A stretch of DNA of 64,000 nucleotides. Source: Anarhynchus alexandrinus (lineage: Eukaryota; Chordata; Aves; Charadriiformes; Charadriidae). The DNA lies in contig VUYV01000040.1 of NCBI GenBank assembly GCA_008711295.1, positions 4,141,591 through 4,205,590 on the forward strand, read 5' to 3'. Under the pieces are notes generated by a model. It searched no databases, was not told the origin of the DNA, and was given only the letters and a program-made list of their open reading frames with translations. The position numbers and the translations under genes were made by a program. This document shows positions 45,101 through 60,100 of the stretch, one piece after another; the first letter of the stretch is position 1, and the number at the start of each line of letters is the position of its first letter.

Positions 45101-48100
45101 CTGAGGAGTAGCAGAATAAAAAAGAAAATTAAATACTTGACAGATATCTAAAAATGATGAAGTTACTTATCACTTGTAAATCACTTTGATTCACCGCACC
45201 ATCCATCAAGTCCGTATTGCCTATGACCGTTATGACCCCACATATTACAAAGTATTGTCCCTTCCCACATTGTAGGAAATACTAGCTGAAAAGAAAGTCG
45301 AATATATACAAAACAGACACAAACATAAGAAAAGAGAACCCCACACCTTTGATTTTAATCTAGAAGGAATTATAAATACATGGTCCTAATATTCCTCACA
45401 TTACACCACAGACATTCACGTATATGCCCTCTACATCAAAACAAGATATGAGTCTGAACTGCTAACCTAGCAAATCCAGTTAAATGCTGATACTTTCAGA
45501 AACATAAAAGAAGTATTGCAAATGATTAAAACAAAATGACATCTAAGAGTTAAGAGGCTACTATATAGGGGTCCTTATGATGCATTTTCTTTTGAGATAC
45601 AAGATGTCATCATCAGTATGTCAACATCAATACAGATTAACTTCATCCAAATACTGTTGGTTTCTACCTAATATTTCCCTCTTCCTGTTCAATGTTGGAC
45701 ACAACAAGAAACTTAATAGTAACATTCATGCTTCTGGAGCGCTGCATGGCTTACCTCTTTTGTCTACAGACTTTGCTATCTAGCTCCCTGTACTAGACAG
45801 ACAGATATTGTGGTGACAGTCAACAAAATTATACTTTCTGACAACGCTTTTGCTGTGGCTAATTTACTGGCTCATCAAAAATCCACTGTCACCTCCAAGG
45901 TAGTAAGTTAATAAGTTACAGAATTACACAGTTTGCACTCACTGGTAATTTTTTTTAAAAGCAGAATTATTCTTACCCATCTCTTTGCCAGGGTATAGAA
46001 AGAATTTTTTTGATACGTATACAGAAACATATATACATATATATACACACATGCTCCCAAATATGATTATAATTTCAATCAATTAATCTCATGTCTCATT
46101 TTTTAATCAAAAAGATTAGAAAGATAATTATAAGAAACCAAACTGAAGTCTGTGTAGTGCTACTCCAGGGGATTTCATGTCATGTTCACTTTACAGACAG
46201 GATAGTTTAAGCTGTCATTTCTGTCACTCTGGGTGTTTAATTGATTACTACATGAAGTCTTTCAAGCCATGGTAGAAGATAATTTTTCTGGTATCTTGAC
46301 AATCAATTTTAAATGTTATCATTGTATAACATATGATGCTGGTGCAGATAGGGTTGCAAAAGTATTCTATTAAAATGAGTATGTTCACATAGTTCAAAGA
46401 CACACCAAAACTGAGTCTAATTCTGTATATACAGAAATGACAGTGACAGAAATACTTATCGACTCAGTGGATACACCTTAATCAGCAAATCTTCAAAAAC
46501 GTGATATTGTATTTGTAATTTTTAGTTTTTCAGCACATAACCATATATCTTTCTACTTATTCCAACCCCAGTTAGTTTGACTGTGCTGAACAGAAAAGAC
46601 TGTACACTTAACATAGTAGTCTGTGTTTGGGAAGGTTTGTTTCATTTAATGCAAAATCTGGAAGGTGCAGGGTAAACAAAACTAGGCATTCCAGGCAACA
46701 TGGTTTGTGGCACAGTCCTGGAGCAATACACCTCTCAAGTGCTAAGAAAATGGCTTAGCTGCTCTCCCAGTTGCATCTACTACATTAAAATAACATAGGA
46801 TTTCCTTAGATGTAATAATTAATAATGTAGCAGGCCGTAGTAGTAAGAGTTTAAACCAGAGGTGTGCCTTTTATAGCTGCACACGCCCCATAAAAAGCAA
46901 AACTGCATCAAAAATGGCAAAAAAGGGGCACAAAAATATCACATCTAATTCCTTAATTTTTGAAAATACAATAGACTGATACTGAATCTCCATACTGGTT
47001 CAACCAAGTTGGTGGCTCGACTACAAAGAGTCACAGAAACAGAAAATTACTGTGCCAGACAAGCTCTTCTATCAATATAAGCAAAATTTGAAGCTGCCAT
47101 TTAAATATTTAAGTAATAGAAAGTAATTCTAACTAATTAATTAATACACAACATAATTAACCCATGCAATAAATTGCAGGATAAAACCAAGAGGTTACTT
47201 AATTGTCTCAATAACAGCAATAATGACATTTCTGAGGCTTTTAACAGTGAATTCACAGCTGAAAACCATAATTTATAGCCCAAGGTAAAGAGAAGAAAAC
47301 CATTTTCTGCTGACAGTATGTGAATGAGAACTAATAATTCACCATTACCCCATTATAAGTCCTTTATTTTACATTATTTCAATTGGGAATGAGTTTGATA
47401 ATTCAATGTTTACCTTTATTTTAATGGTCCCTATTTCTGAGGTAAATAAAACCTTCCCCTCCCGCCCCCATAAGATATCTCTTCTAACTTCCTAACTCCA
47501 AATCTTCTCCCATTTGATTCACTCTAGTACTAAGAAATGCTAATATGCAAGGATATTTGATACACTGGCCCTTCCATGTACATTTCAATTTGGAATTTCA
47601 ATCACTGCTTCCAAATCACCATCTTCGAAATCTATCTTAAATAATTAACTGCAATCATATTCAGTAACTTCATGTTAAAATATATCAGATGTTTTGAAAC
47701 CTCTGAGATATCCACTTACAGTATTTGACCTATCACTACTAAATGTAGAGCTAGAAACAACCACAATATCTTAACAATCACCCACAGACACCTTTGCAAA
47801 CCTTTGTGGGTCTGCCAACCTGATGATTTGCTATATTAAAGTTATTTCTGGTAACAAGATGCTGGCATTCGTTACAGTATATTATTCAAAGTTTAAGATA
47901 ATTACACTACTATAGTATGACTTGCATGCAAAAAGAGCCTTATCTATCTTAATGAAAGCTAAGTTTTATTTGACCCACAGAGTTCATACAGTGGATGTTC
48001 TGGAAACCAGACTTTCCAGCTTTGCCATCTTCTCTTTGGTGTCATGAACAGCAAGCATGAGATTCTACAGGAAGGGAAGTGGTTTTAAATCGCTTAAAGA

Positions 48101-51100
48101 GTAGTAGTGTCTGGCTTCTGTAGTGTTTTGAATTGGTACAGCCATCTACAAAACTCAAAATCATTAAATGAACTAGTTAAAATTGAAACCCCAGCATAAC
48201 CTGTAAAATTTATTCCCTTTTATTATTAAGCTATAATTATATCTGCAATGGCTCTAAACATAACTATGTACCATATTTTATGCGTCTAACTAAAACATAG
48301 GGCTAGAAAACTTCAGCTGGAACATCCCTCCTTATGAGATTCATCTTTCATGTTTCTAATATTTTAAAAGTGCTCATCTAAATACCAATTTCTTATTTTC
48401 CCCTCAGAGCTTAAACATACATTGGTTACATACATGATGAGTAACACATGAGATGAGAAAAGACATCACGATTCTGTTTGATTTTAGTACTTTGGTATCT
48501 TGCTAAAGGAGATTCTTGGTCTGAAGTACCGCAGTGTTGGATTCTGGTAAAAACCGTTTAACTGAAAATTTCCAACAGATTGAGGAAGAAAAGCAATCTT
48601 AGACCTTTACCTTAGAAAGCTAATCTTCCTAGAGTGTTCTTACTGCAGTGAGATCACTCAAAGTAACTCGTACAAAGTGAAGCAAGCTGCCTCACACTTA
48701 CATTGGGATCAAAGTCTTCAGACAAATACAGGTTAACAGACCATCTCACATCTTGGTGAGCTTCTTACAGGCCCCGATACAGTGGCTCTTACAAATGTTA
48801 GTTAACTAATGCTCTTACACCAGGGGTAAATTACCTTGACCATCCTGTAGCAAGCATGAGAGCAAGGCTGTCCATAACAGCAGTTAGGCACGGAGCAAAC
48901 ATGAGTTAATGAGTTAACCCCACAAATACTATTATCCTCTGATAAATGAGAAGCCATTTACAGCCCTAAGCCACAGTACAGTACTTTAAATTATCTCATA
49001 TTATGCAACCATCATATTTCCAGATAAGCATGAGATAATTTGAAGTCCTAGAATTAACTAAAAAAAATTATTCAGATTAGTTGTTACCCTTTTATCTGAG
49101 GATCTTCCATCGCTCAAAGTCATTTATCGTGGTTTCAAGAAAATCTATTTAAAGGTTTCTTTAAAGTTTGGACGTTGAAAAGAGATCATTGGGAATTAAA
49201 AAAAAAAAGAAAAAAAAATGTTCCTTTAAAACAGAAGAAAGCTTTTAGGTTCTCTTTCCTCTCCTGTTTCCATCTCCCTTTCCACCTACAAAACACTCAT
49301 ATGCTGGTGATATCATTAACCTCTATAGCATCACCAGCTGAAAACTGATTTAGATAACACATTTAAATTCACACTACATCAGAGGAACTCACCCACCCTA
49401 TTTAATTAGAAACCTAATTCATATAAAAATTTTAGGTTATCTAGGAAAACAGACATTCTAAATGAAATGTATATTTTACCTGCGTAATCAAAAGAGAGAG
49501 ATGTCGTTGATAACTTACAAAGAGAAATCTTGCCTAATCTAAGTCACCCTATGGTTGTACTAAATCAGCTAATGGGTTGGGGCAATACTGATGGCAGGAG
49601 TGTTTAAATCATTATTTTAGTCCAGATCAGCAGTGAGCTTTCGTATCTAATCATCCAGCTGCCTCCATTTACGGTGTTTGGGTTTCACAACACAGAGCAG
49701 TCTTAAAATACACAAACTAGACTCTTTGTCAATGAAACTAGACCAGAAGATTCATTTCAGGAATACATCCAATGTGCTACAAGTGTTAGGTAAGAAACAC
49801 ACCAAGAGAAGTGCTTGTGAAACTATAATCTAACTTGGACAGAATGGATCTCGCTCTGCGTTACAGAAGCATAACAAAAATAGTCTGCCTAAATTAACCC
49901 TGTAGTACTCTTATGAGACACAGTAATCTTGTGTTTCGGTAAAGGTAACATCTTTGGTAATAATGAGATCAAGAGTGATATATGAGACTTTCTAACTGCA
50001 TCAGAAACGTCAGCCGCTCTGTAATCCAACATACTCATTTTTCATCATATAAACCATGACTTCCTTCAAACTACTTGTAAACAATAATTAGGTGGTATGT
50101 GACTGCAACTTGCCTGATCAAGATAAAAGGCACTACCATCTCGGATCTCTCGTCGCTGTTTGAGGTCAGTTTCTGTGGTGTCCCTCGATAGTGCGATATA
50201 TTCAACCTCCCGCTTTGTTAGCTCCTGTGGACAACAGTCTGAAGTTATTACAAAAATAAGACTATAACCCCAGTAAGTGAACTTTAACAATAGGCCTCGT
50301 GGTATAATGGTACAAAAGAGCTCTAGGCAGCAGCACAGTGATCTGAAATAACTCTGAACAAAATCTAATATCTCTGATTTTTAAAATGTTTACAGTGTGT
50401 TCTGCCTCAAACAAAACAGTTTGAATTTCTGCTCAATAAACTTTTATTTTCCCCAAACCTGCTCTAGAAAGATAATAAACAGCTATATATTCTTTCCATC
50501 GAACATCCGTAACATCCTGTAAGTTAGTCTTGTGGTTCTGGACTCTGAAAAAACAATCATCATCTGCAAATCATGAATAAAAATCAGAAGTTTTCTGTAA
50601 AAGACTGAAAATCTTCAACTCTCACTGCTCAGTAACACACTGTAATGCGTTTGTGATTTGCCAGTACACTGATGAACTATATTGTTCTTATCCTCTCTTC
50701 CTTTAATGTCATGAGATGCAGCCTGCATCTCTAAAATTAGACTATTTAAAATATGAGAACCCTTGGGTTATTGTTTTGTTTCATTCGATTCAATATGATA
50801 TACTTAGAATTTTCTATCTTAAATGAAAAAAAAAAAAATCCCCCACGTATTTATACCTGATGTTCCTGCTACTTCCATATCTGGGTTTTCACGCATTCTG
50901 CTAGGAAACAGATTCATGCTGAAATGCTCTTAGCCCTTGCCCCTCAATTAAAGTTACGATATATTTATCAGGTTTTTCTTAAGAGGCAGCTTTTAACTAT
51001 AGTTGTATGAAAAAATTCCAGCAAAGATATAAAACCCCGGGAAAATTATTTCCTTTCCACTTTTTCAGTGCCAATTCCTTTATGCTGCAGGTAGATACAA

Positions 51101-54100
51101 TTGTACTGTCTTAAAATGCAAGGAAAAAAAAAAACCCAGAAGGTGAAATACAGGAGAGTTTTCTTCAACAATTAGCCCCGTGTATGAACACATAGTAGTA
51201 GCTTTCAGAAACAGCAGATAAAAGTTTTCCAGGCTTACATAGCTTCATTTAAGGGACCACAGCACGCATCAGCCCACATGCAAAGACCAGTCTTTGCGTA
51301 ATTGTTTGGCGTGGCATTGAAACAGTAAGCTGCAGCCTTTCTAATACAGCTCAGGTGCACACAAACAATGGTATGAGTAACAAGACACATTCTATGTCCT
51401 GTGCCTGGATATCAGGTGTTTCCTAAGTTCTCTTTTTAGGTTATACCAAACTCCTCTCATATATTTTGAGGAACGCATTGAGCTATCTAGTAGCATACCT
51501 GGTTTGCTGAATTAAGAAATCTTTGTTCTCCTTTCCAAAGTTCAAAATCTTGTAGCTTTCTCCTGTATGCTTTACCTCTGAGAGCTAGTCTTTGAATTCA
51601 GATCTTTTGATTTTTAAAGAAATGACTGATATTTATGACAATTGTTTATACATCTCCGTTTGTGATCCTTCAGCCCAACCAGATTCTAGACAGAGTTCAC
51701 AGCAGACAAAGTTCTATCCACATCATCTTTTGGGGCAGACAACCCCCTCTTCCTGATCATTTAAGGGCACCAATGATTTAAACGTGAAATTTTGCACGTG
51801 GTGCTTCCACGGTTCATGCAGATGGACGTAGGCAAGTCCTTCCCACATTCCAAGTGAGGATCACACACACATCTACTCTTTCTAATCACTCACGATAACT
51901 GTTCCCAAATGTTACTCAGAACACTCCTCTCCCAAATCCTTTCCTTCATTTCTTTTTTTATATAACGAAGCAAAAACGATTTGTTGTCTGTAACAGTCGG
52001 CAGATATCTTAATCTTCTAACATACATAATGCCTAGAACAAACTGTTTCTCCATTTGTGATAGCATATGGTAACACAGTTTTCCAACTCTTTTTTTTTTT
52101 TTTCTTTCTCCCCCCCTGGAGTTTAAGCAGAAAAACATGTATTAAAATGTCTGTACTTTCTATTCGTCTATAACAAAAATTGAACTTTGGAAAGCACATT
52201 TGTGGAAAAACTTATTTACCTCCTAAGTAGCTTGCTGTAAGATTTTCTAGGACTACCTTTTACAATTTGGCTAGCAGAGGAATGACTAACAGACATTAAT
52301 GACTACATCTCCAAGAATTTAAACCAACATACTTACCAGATACTGCATGGCAATAGATCGCCGGAGTGGCCCAGGAGGACCAATAAGAAAGACATCTTGG
52401 CCAAGAAGATCTTTCTGCATTATCCATCTTAAATGGTGGACTACAGACTGGGCCAAAGAATCTGTCACTTTGAAAGAAATACAAAGAACACATTATTTAA
52501 ACTTGAAAAGTGTTAGATACCTGGCCAATCACACTTTTTTTTATTTTATTCTTATCTCCAGAAATAAAGCAAAGACACAAAGATGTGCTGCTCTAAAGCT
52601 GGATAGCTGAAGAGCAGGAAATCCTACACACAGTTTATATTCGACTACGTAACTTAAGTATAAGTTTATATACCTGTCTTACCCATTGCCTTTTTCTCTG
52701 CCTTCAGCCTTCAAAAAAAAAACCCAACTAAAACAAAAAAAAATGTTGCTGATTCTCATTTGACATAAACTGACCAACGCAAAGATTATTTTTTATTACC
52801 CAATGTTGAGTGGACTTCTTGGCATCAGTTAATTTAATATAGATTATTAATAATTTGCAAAATATTTATCCAGCCTATATCCCAATGCTTCTGTGAATCA
52901 TGAACTTAAAACCAAAAATACTGTGCTTGCATCAGATTAATGTTCAGGGATATATTTAATTTGCTATTTTCTTAAAAGACAACTGTATTCCTGTTTACAT
53001 TTTGACACAGTAAAATACAGAATTAAATTATCAAGGAAACGCAAACCTTGCAATATCACTACATCAGTACCATGCAGCTTCCAAAGTCATAATAAAAAAC
53101 TCAAAGCAGATCCACTTATTTCTATTTAGAATACCACCCCCTTATTATTTTAAAAAACAATAACCTGATTATAATTAAACTGAAACTTTTACCCCATGTA
53201 TGCAAATGTTAGCAGCACTGGAAAGCACCATGCAGAAAGAGCACACTAAAGGAAGGGGCACCATTTCTGCTGCCCTATATCACTCTGTCCCCAGAATACT
53301 TCTTCCCATACCTCCCAGCAAAGCCTGGCCCTTTCTTAGACACAAGCAAAAAGCACTTGCACAGGAGGAGGAGGAGAACACAAGCGAGCCAGGAGGAATG
53401 TTTATGTATGCATGTACATATATGGTTGCTTTCAGAACAATCTGACAGGACCGATGATGGGGTTTGAAGCTGGAGCCTCAAGGGTTGTGTCTGGGATGCT
53501 GACGTGCAGTAAGAAGGAGCAAGAGGCGATGAACTCTTCAAATTAATACTTGGTTATTTACCTTTTTTTCCTTGTAATTACTGGGTGCAATTAGAAGGCA
53601 AAATTTTAAAAACCAAGCCTTGGTTGTACATCAGCTTTCCTGAGGCAGGGGAGGCAGTCCATGCAGGGCAGAGTTAAGGACATCAAGCAATAGTGCCCCT
53701 CAGTGCCAAGGGGTTTCAGCTCGCTGTTGAGTCTTTGTATACCAGAATTAAAATTCATTTTTGTAAGATCATAAAAACAGTATTAAATGACAGTATGATA
53801 TTCAAGAAAGATTTTTCAAGCATAAAAGTGGCTAAGGAAAACTTTATCAAAAATTTTAACTGAATATTTTGATCTAGCACTCAGGAAAACCATTTGAAAT
53901 CTTCTTCCACTTCCAGAGAAATCTACTATAACCTTACCACCAATATGAACAGGAATAGCATACACACATAGGTTAGCAATCTATGCATTAGGATTATCAG
54001 ATTAATTGTAAATAACCATTTCAGGTTTGCTTTTTTGTTTTGTTTTCTAAACAACTGTCATTAGCATGCCTGGAATTAGTTTTCAGATATGGTATGGTAA

Positions 54101-57100
54101 GATTATATGAATGTAAGAATATTTTCTTCCTCTTCGCTGCAATACTGTTTTCCAAAAGCAATACACATCACACGTACCACACACAACAGGCCAAATGCAA
54201 ACAAATTCCTCACAGAGAATAACATGTTCCTTTCTATGAGATTTTCAAGAAAATTAAGAAAGTTCCTGTCACATATATTCTTTGGGAAATAAAGGGTAAT
54301 ACATTACACCAGAAGAACTGCTCGGTTCAAACTTTGCTACTGGACAGGTATGGCAACTTGAGAAGCACCACACAAATAAGAAGTATTGATATAATACTAA
54401 AGGTACCATTAAAATTGCAAGACAGAGATCTCACTGAGAAGCACATTCACTATTACTTCTACCTGTTGTATGAACATGCCAATGTGCCTCTAATATATTT
54501 TTATAATAACTGTTCCCTAAAAAAAGTCACCTTACTTAAAGTGGACAAATGAGTTTGGAAATCTTGCTGAAACACTGAACTCTTTCACGTCAAAAGTCAT
54601 GCATTAGAAGCATGGCAAAAACAGCTTTGACACAGCATGACTACAAACGCCTCTGGTGTAATTCACATTAATATGTGTAGCTATCTTTTTTATTTTTAGG
54701 ATGGCCTCAAGAAAAAACTTGGGTCAGACTTAAAAGTGGTACCATAAATAGAAACAGGATTTGAGAACCTTCAGCAGCATCTGCAAGACAAACTGCCACG
54801 TAAACGAGAACATGACTGTACAGCATTCAAAAAAAAAAAAAATCTAAAATCTTAGGAACGTGATTCCCCTGCAAACCTTAAGGAATTTTAGGGCACTTAG
54901 ATTCTCGTCATTGTGTTTAAACAATCCAAATTTACTCTGAAATATTACTGTGAAAAAATGTAACTTTTAAAAATCTCCTATAATTTCCTAACTTTGCTTT
55001 TTTTGAGAAAAGGACACGAAAGACGATTCCTTATCAATACCTTTCCTAGAAAATGGTTTCATTGTTTGACCATTCACATCATTCACCTCAAATACAGATT
55101 ACAGCTGGATCAATTATAATACATGTTTTCAATCACAAAGTCAGCACAGTGACCATCTGCAAACTCACTCAAAGGAAGCCCATTACAAATAACGCCAACA
55201 ATTCAAAGCAAGCATTCCCTAAGCTGAACTGGGATGACAGCAGCTTCCACATGTCAGTTCCTTCTATTCTAACATGTAATACCTGTACATTGCTCCAAAT
55301 ATTAAGCCTACTTCAGTTTCCCAGTTACGTCCTTCTAAAATCAGAAGGATATAAAATTTTCTTTGTACATGCAGTCTGTGCTGCATAAACTGTTTCCAAA
55401 GCACAGTATGCTTTCCAAAAGCAACTTCAGATGCACATACACAGTATCTTGTATATTATTTCTATATATTTAGACTACTTGTACTGTGGTATCTGCATTG
55501 CAAACATGACTTGAAAAAATTCCTCTCTGTTCAAGAACCGTATATTAACTTTACTACAAGCACCATATAATAATTTTCTATGACATTTAGAAGACAGGGT
55601 AAATTACCTGAAAAAAGCATCAGCATGTATATTACAGCAATTTTTATTAATTATCCCATGAGTCAGATAGCATCTAATGCAAACTGGGTTTGCACAATCT
55701 GTTTAGTGGCACTCTGCTGATTTGCAGTAGTTGAGTAGCTGGCCCCGTATTCTTAATCTGCAGGATGGTGCGTAGGAAGCCTCTACAGCGTATTCTCAAA
55801 GACACCATCTGGCACATGCAAGAGGGTGGTCGGTGCTACAATTTGCTATTCCTGTGTACCAAGGATGGCCAGCGAAAGAAATTGCATTCTATTGCTTTGT
55901 AATACGTGATAAGTAGGACAACACCTAGCAGAATCCGCGCAAACATTTTGTAAAGTGAGCAGCTGAAGCAGAGCGGAGAAATCGCCAAACAAGTAAAGAA
56001 GAAAATGTCGTAGATAGATTTTGAAGCAAATGCAGCAGCTGCTCTTGTTTGATCCACAAATCAGCTTTTGATAAAACCAGGACTGAAATGGCTTTGCTAG
56101 CCTCGGAAATTTTCCCGTTCACTCATACTCGAATTCTTGGCACATGCTACACTCACTGAAACCGTAAGATTCACTGGAGATAGCAGACAGTATCTGCTGG
56201 CACGTCCTTGTGTCCCACCTACAGAAGAAATCCCATAAATGAAGGAGACACTTACCTCTTCCCACTATTCAGAGACAGACAGTTAAATGAACTGATTCCC
56301 AAGAATATCTATTCCAGATGTGGTACAAAATGCATTAGAGCTCATGTCCCTGCATGACTCTAGTATGGTCAATCACATAATAACCAACAGGCACTTAAAA
56401 GACATCAATATATATAATTTACAACAGAATAAAAAAAGAGCTCTGCATACCCTGAACCTTTGCTAGAGTGCATGTTCAGAATCTGAGAGTGGCTCAGGGG
56501 AAGCAAAAGTTCATGAGGTGAAAAAGATCATAGAATCATAAAATGGTTTAGGTTGAAAGGGACCTTAAAGATCACCTAGCTCCAACCCCCCTGCCATTGG
56601 CAGGGACACCTTCCACAAGACCAGGTTGCTCAAAGCCACATCCAGCCTGGCCTTGAACACCTCCAGGGATGGGGCAGCCACAGCTTCTCTGGGCAACCTG
56701 TTCCAGTGCCTCACCACCCTCATTGTGAAATTTTTTTTCCTAATACCTACTCTAAATCTACCCCCTTCCAGTTTTAAGCCATTAACCCTTGTCCGATCAA
56801 GACGTCCCTCTCATCTGATTACTGAGGGGGTCCTTTAGTTTTCCACGGCAGTTTGCAGTACATCCAGCCCAGGGGGCAGCTGCTGTAAAATATGGTTGAG
56901 GAAGAAGGGGACAAAGAGGGACGTCTATGTTTAAAAATATAAACAGATTTCAAAAAGGGAAAATGTTAAGAAACACCTGAGCTCACTGAGAGTTATTTCA
57001 CAGCTTGTTCAGGCTGGGGGACAATGAAGAGAGAGAGTGATTTGCCCAGGACATGGTGAAGGAGGCAGCACGGCCAAGGTGAAGAGGGAGGCACTCCTGT

Positions 57101-60100
57101 GTGGCCTACTTTCAGCTGCTTTCATTTAGCACTTCACAAGTAAAACATTGCTGCTCTTCCAATTTTATGCTGATGCACAGAGCCCAAGGAGTTTTCAAAG
57201 TCTCATAACATGGTTACATCACAGACAGTTTTCACTGGAATACTATTTTTCCTCATAAATTTTTCATGGAAACAGTCTTCACTCCAAAAATTTTTGTTCT
57301 TGCGGTGGTAAGGAAACAAGTCCCAAGTCTTTTCAGGGGCTTAGAAAGGGGGAAGCTACTTCTTGGATGAGACCATAAACTCATTTATCATTAATTCCTC
57401 TGAGTCGATTGCTTCACAGGAAGGTCTAAGATCTACATAGGTAAATCATATTTCTCCATGTGAGAATAAATGAAAAAAGAATATAAAGGAGTCCTGTAAA
57501 ACCAAATAGCTTTCTGGAAGGAACTCTGAACAGGGTTGAGAAGACTAAGTTTCTCCTAGTGACATATAAACATGGAATAAATGAAACTGTTCTTAGCTGG
57601 ATGTATAACTCATAGGGAAATACATAGCCAGAGCAGTTATCTATAGCTCAAACTCTAACTGGAGGGACATACTGTGTCTGCTTTTGAGTGCAACAGCTCA
57701 GTCCAGCACTGAAAAGTTCGAGAGATTCTAGGAAAGAGCAAAGGAGAGTTATCAAAAGAAATTGTAATTCAGTCTAGAAAACAAATGACTGAAAATCATA
57801 ACAACTGGTTTCCAGTATGCAAGTCAGAATCACAGTGAAGAAAAAAGTTATTTGTACATCATGGTTATGCTAGATAGAACAAGCCCCAGGGAACCAAAAT
57901 ATGTCCAAAAAGATCTAACTGAGGCATCAAAAAAAGCTTTTTTTCACAAAAGAATCGTTAATTACTGGAGCAAAGGGTGCAGAGAGGTTCTGGAATCTAC
58001 GTCACCAGCACATTTTAAGAACAAGGAGGACAAACATCTCTCAGGAACGGTTCGGATTCAGCTGACCCTGCTTTGAGGCACAAGGAACAGTGCAGAAAAC
58101 TCCTTGAGCTCCACCCAGACCTTCACCGTGGGTTTCCCTGTCCCCGTGCCTCCCTCTGCCTCGCTCTCCGTGTAGACAGAACAGAGATAATGGTGTAAAA
58201 CGTTCAGAGCTCTACTGACAAAAACGCCACTCTTTCAGATTCTGGATTAGGTGGTAACAGCCAAGTAGCAGATCAGTTGCAAGTCTACACGAAAACTCAA
58301 ACTGCTGAAATAATCACCATCTCTGACAACAGACGTCTTTCCTTAGGCTAGGAAAGAAGAAATGTAATGACAAAAGTCTTTGTTAGTACAAAATTACAGC
58401 CATCCAGCAATACAACCTGTCGCTGTAACATGTTGTACTCTGACACTCGGATTTAAAGTTAACAGAAAGAAGAACAAACACACGTTCCAGCACAAATCTG
58501 AGCGTGCTTTGAGCAATAACTGAACACACACACTTGTCCCTGCTTCAACACGTGGTGCAATACCATTCTGGGAGAAGGACACAGAGCCATCTTACTGTTA
58601 ATACTGATAATACTGATCTTTCAGGTGAAGAATAAATAACAGGAACTGCTGGCACCACTGAGCCTACTACAGAGAAATAACCCCAATTTCCTCAACATTA
58701 AAACAAATCCCTTTCAAGCCCAGAAATCCATGTAGTGCTACTTCTTTTGTATTTCATTACTATACACAAAAATGTTATGTTTAAATTCCTCATGATAATT
58801 AGGCTTCCATATATTTCAACTGACAAAACTAGCAGGGTTTATCACTTAAACCCTTGTACGCACACATGTTTTGATCACACATTGGGGAGGGTGCTCAGAG
58901 TCGGGACACCCGGCACAAAACCACACACTGTTTGAAATTAATCTTCCACAATTCAATGCAGTTGCATGTACCATGACTACAGCCAAACTCCCAAATGCAC
59001 TCACTCCTTCAGAGGGCAGCAGAGCCGACATGGCGCTGCAGGAGAACATCCCTTTTCCTGTCTTAACAAGGATTTGCCGTCATTGAACAAAGTGTCCTGG
59101 AAGAGCTATGTTAGGAACTGTTTTGTCAAGATTAATAAATATATGAAATATCAGGTACATAGTCACTTTCATAACATTTCCAGAAACCAAAAACGAAAGC
59201 AGTGCACTGACATGAACTCAACGTAAAAAAAATTGATGTGCATTCTCACAATTCAATTTTAGATCTAAACTACCATGGAGAGCCATATAAAGTTTCTGCA
59301 AAGTATGGTTAAAGAAACAATTGTGCTTTTCAGGCATGGCAAGATTTTTAAAATGTAGGTTTTATTTTTACTGATAAAAGAACAAGAAGTGCAAAAAAAA
59401 GTGCCCTCTTTCTAGAACATGTCAGACGCAGTTATGACAGAAATCCCATTAACAAAATTCCCTTGTGTATGACTCATTTTTACTTGTCACTTATAAAAAG
59501 AAAAATAAGACTAATTCAGATTTTATGTACCTTTAATTATCATCTTCCAAGAAGACGCCATTTGCCAACAACAGCAAAACAAATTATTATTTTATATTAA
59601 CCCACAAAATGGAGTACTTCATACAGAACTTGCTAAGTACCTAACATAAAACCTGAAAAGCAATGACATGAAAACGTAAGGTAACCAGCAGTACCTATCC
59701 TATCCATTTCTACAAAATGTAACACGGTTCAAAAAAGGACTTAAAAATCAGTTTAATCTAGTAACACAGAAAATGAAGTATTTTGGTCTCAATTAAGTGA
59801 CAAAATTACAAAGGTAAAGTCTGGTAGGTACTTAATACATTTATGTTCCTTACTGCTTTACTTTTTTTTTTTTTCCTGAGTTTTACGGCAGTTTTTAAGC
59901 CTAGAAGAATAATGCAGAGTTTAGAATAAGTTATAACATCCCTAAAATTTGCAGTAAATTATAGATATGTGCTTTTAACATTACCATGTTTTAACATGGC
60001 TCTTATCTGGCAGAATAGCTAAAGCAGCAACATTCTATTCTACACAAATGATGAGCTAGAAAACAATATCGTATGCAGTACTATTAAATGAACTATAACT

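Larger units (their letters stand above)
36747..50113 (-). other. VWA8 intron, 13.4 kb, GC-AG type
   Basis: This is the largest intron in the window. The donor is GCAAGT directly after codon Gln107, and the acceptor TTTTTTAAAAG comes before Cys108. It contains a 2.1-kb CR1 copy (39.17-41.26 kb), a TA/CA microsatellite (46.03 kb) and several short tandem duplications. The remainder is AT-rich with no gene. Confidence 0.88.

Noticed and set aside
50109..50110. GT donor four bases past the GC donor of exon 50114-50224
   Set aside because: It would add GCAA and put the next exon out of frame, whereas the GC site gives perfect continuity [12 protein letters not shown].
50290..50330. tRNA-like phrase GGCCTCGTGGTATAATGG resembling an A box
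   Set aside because: There is no B box (GGTTCRANNCC) at the right distance and no acceptor stem pairing.
51282..51299. Hairpin GCAAAGA-CCAG-TCTTTGC
   Set aside because: The stem is 7 bp. Such palindromes are expected by chance in 64 kb, and nothing around it suggests an RNA gene.
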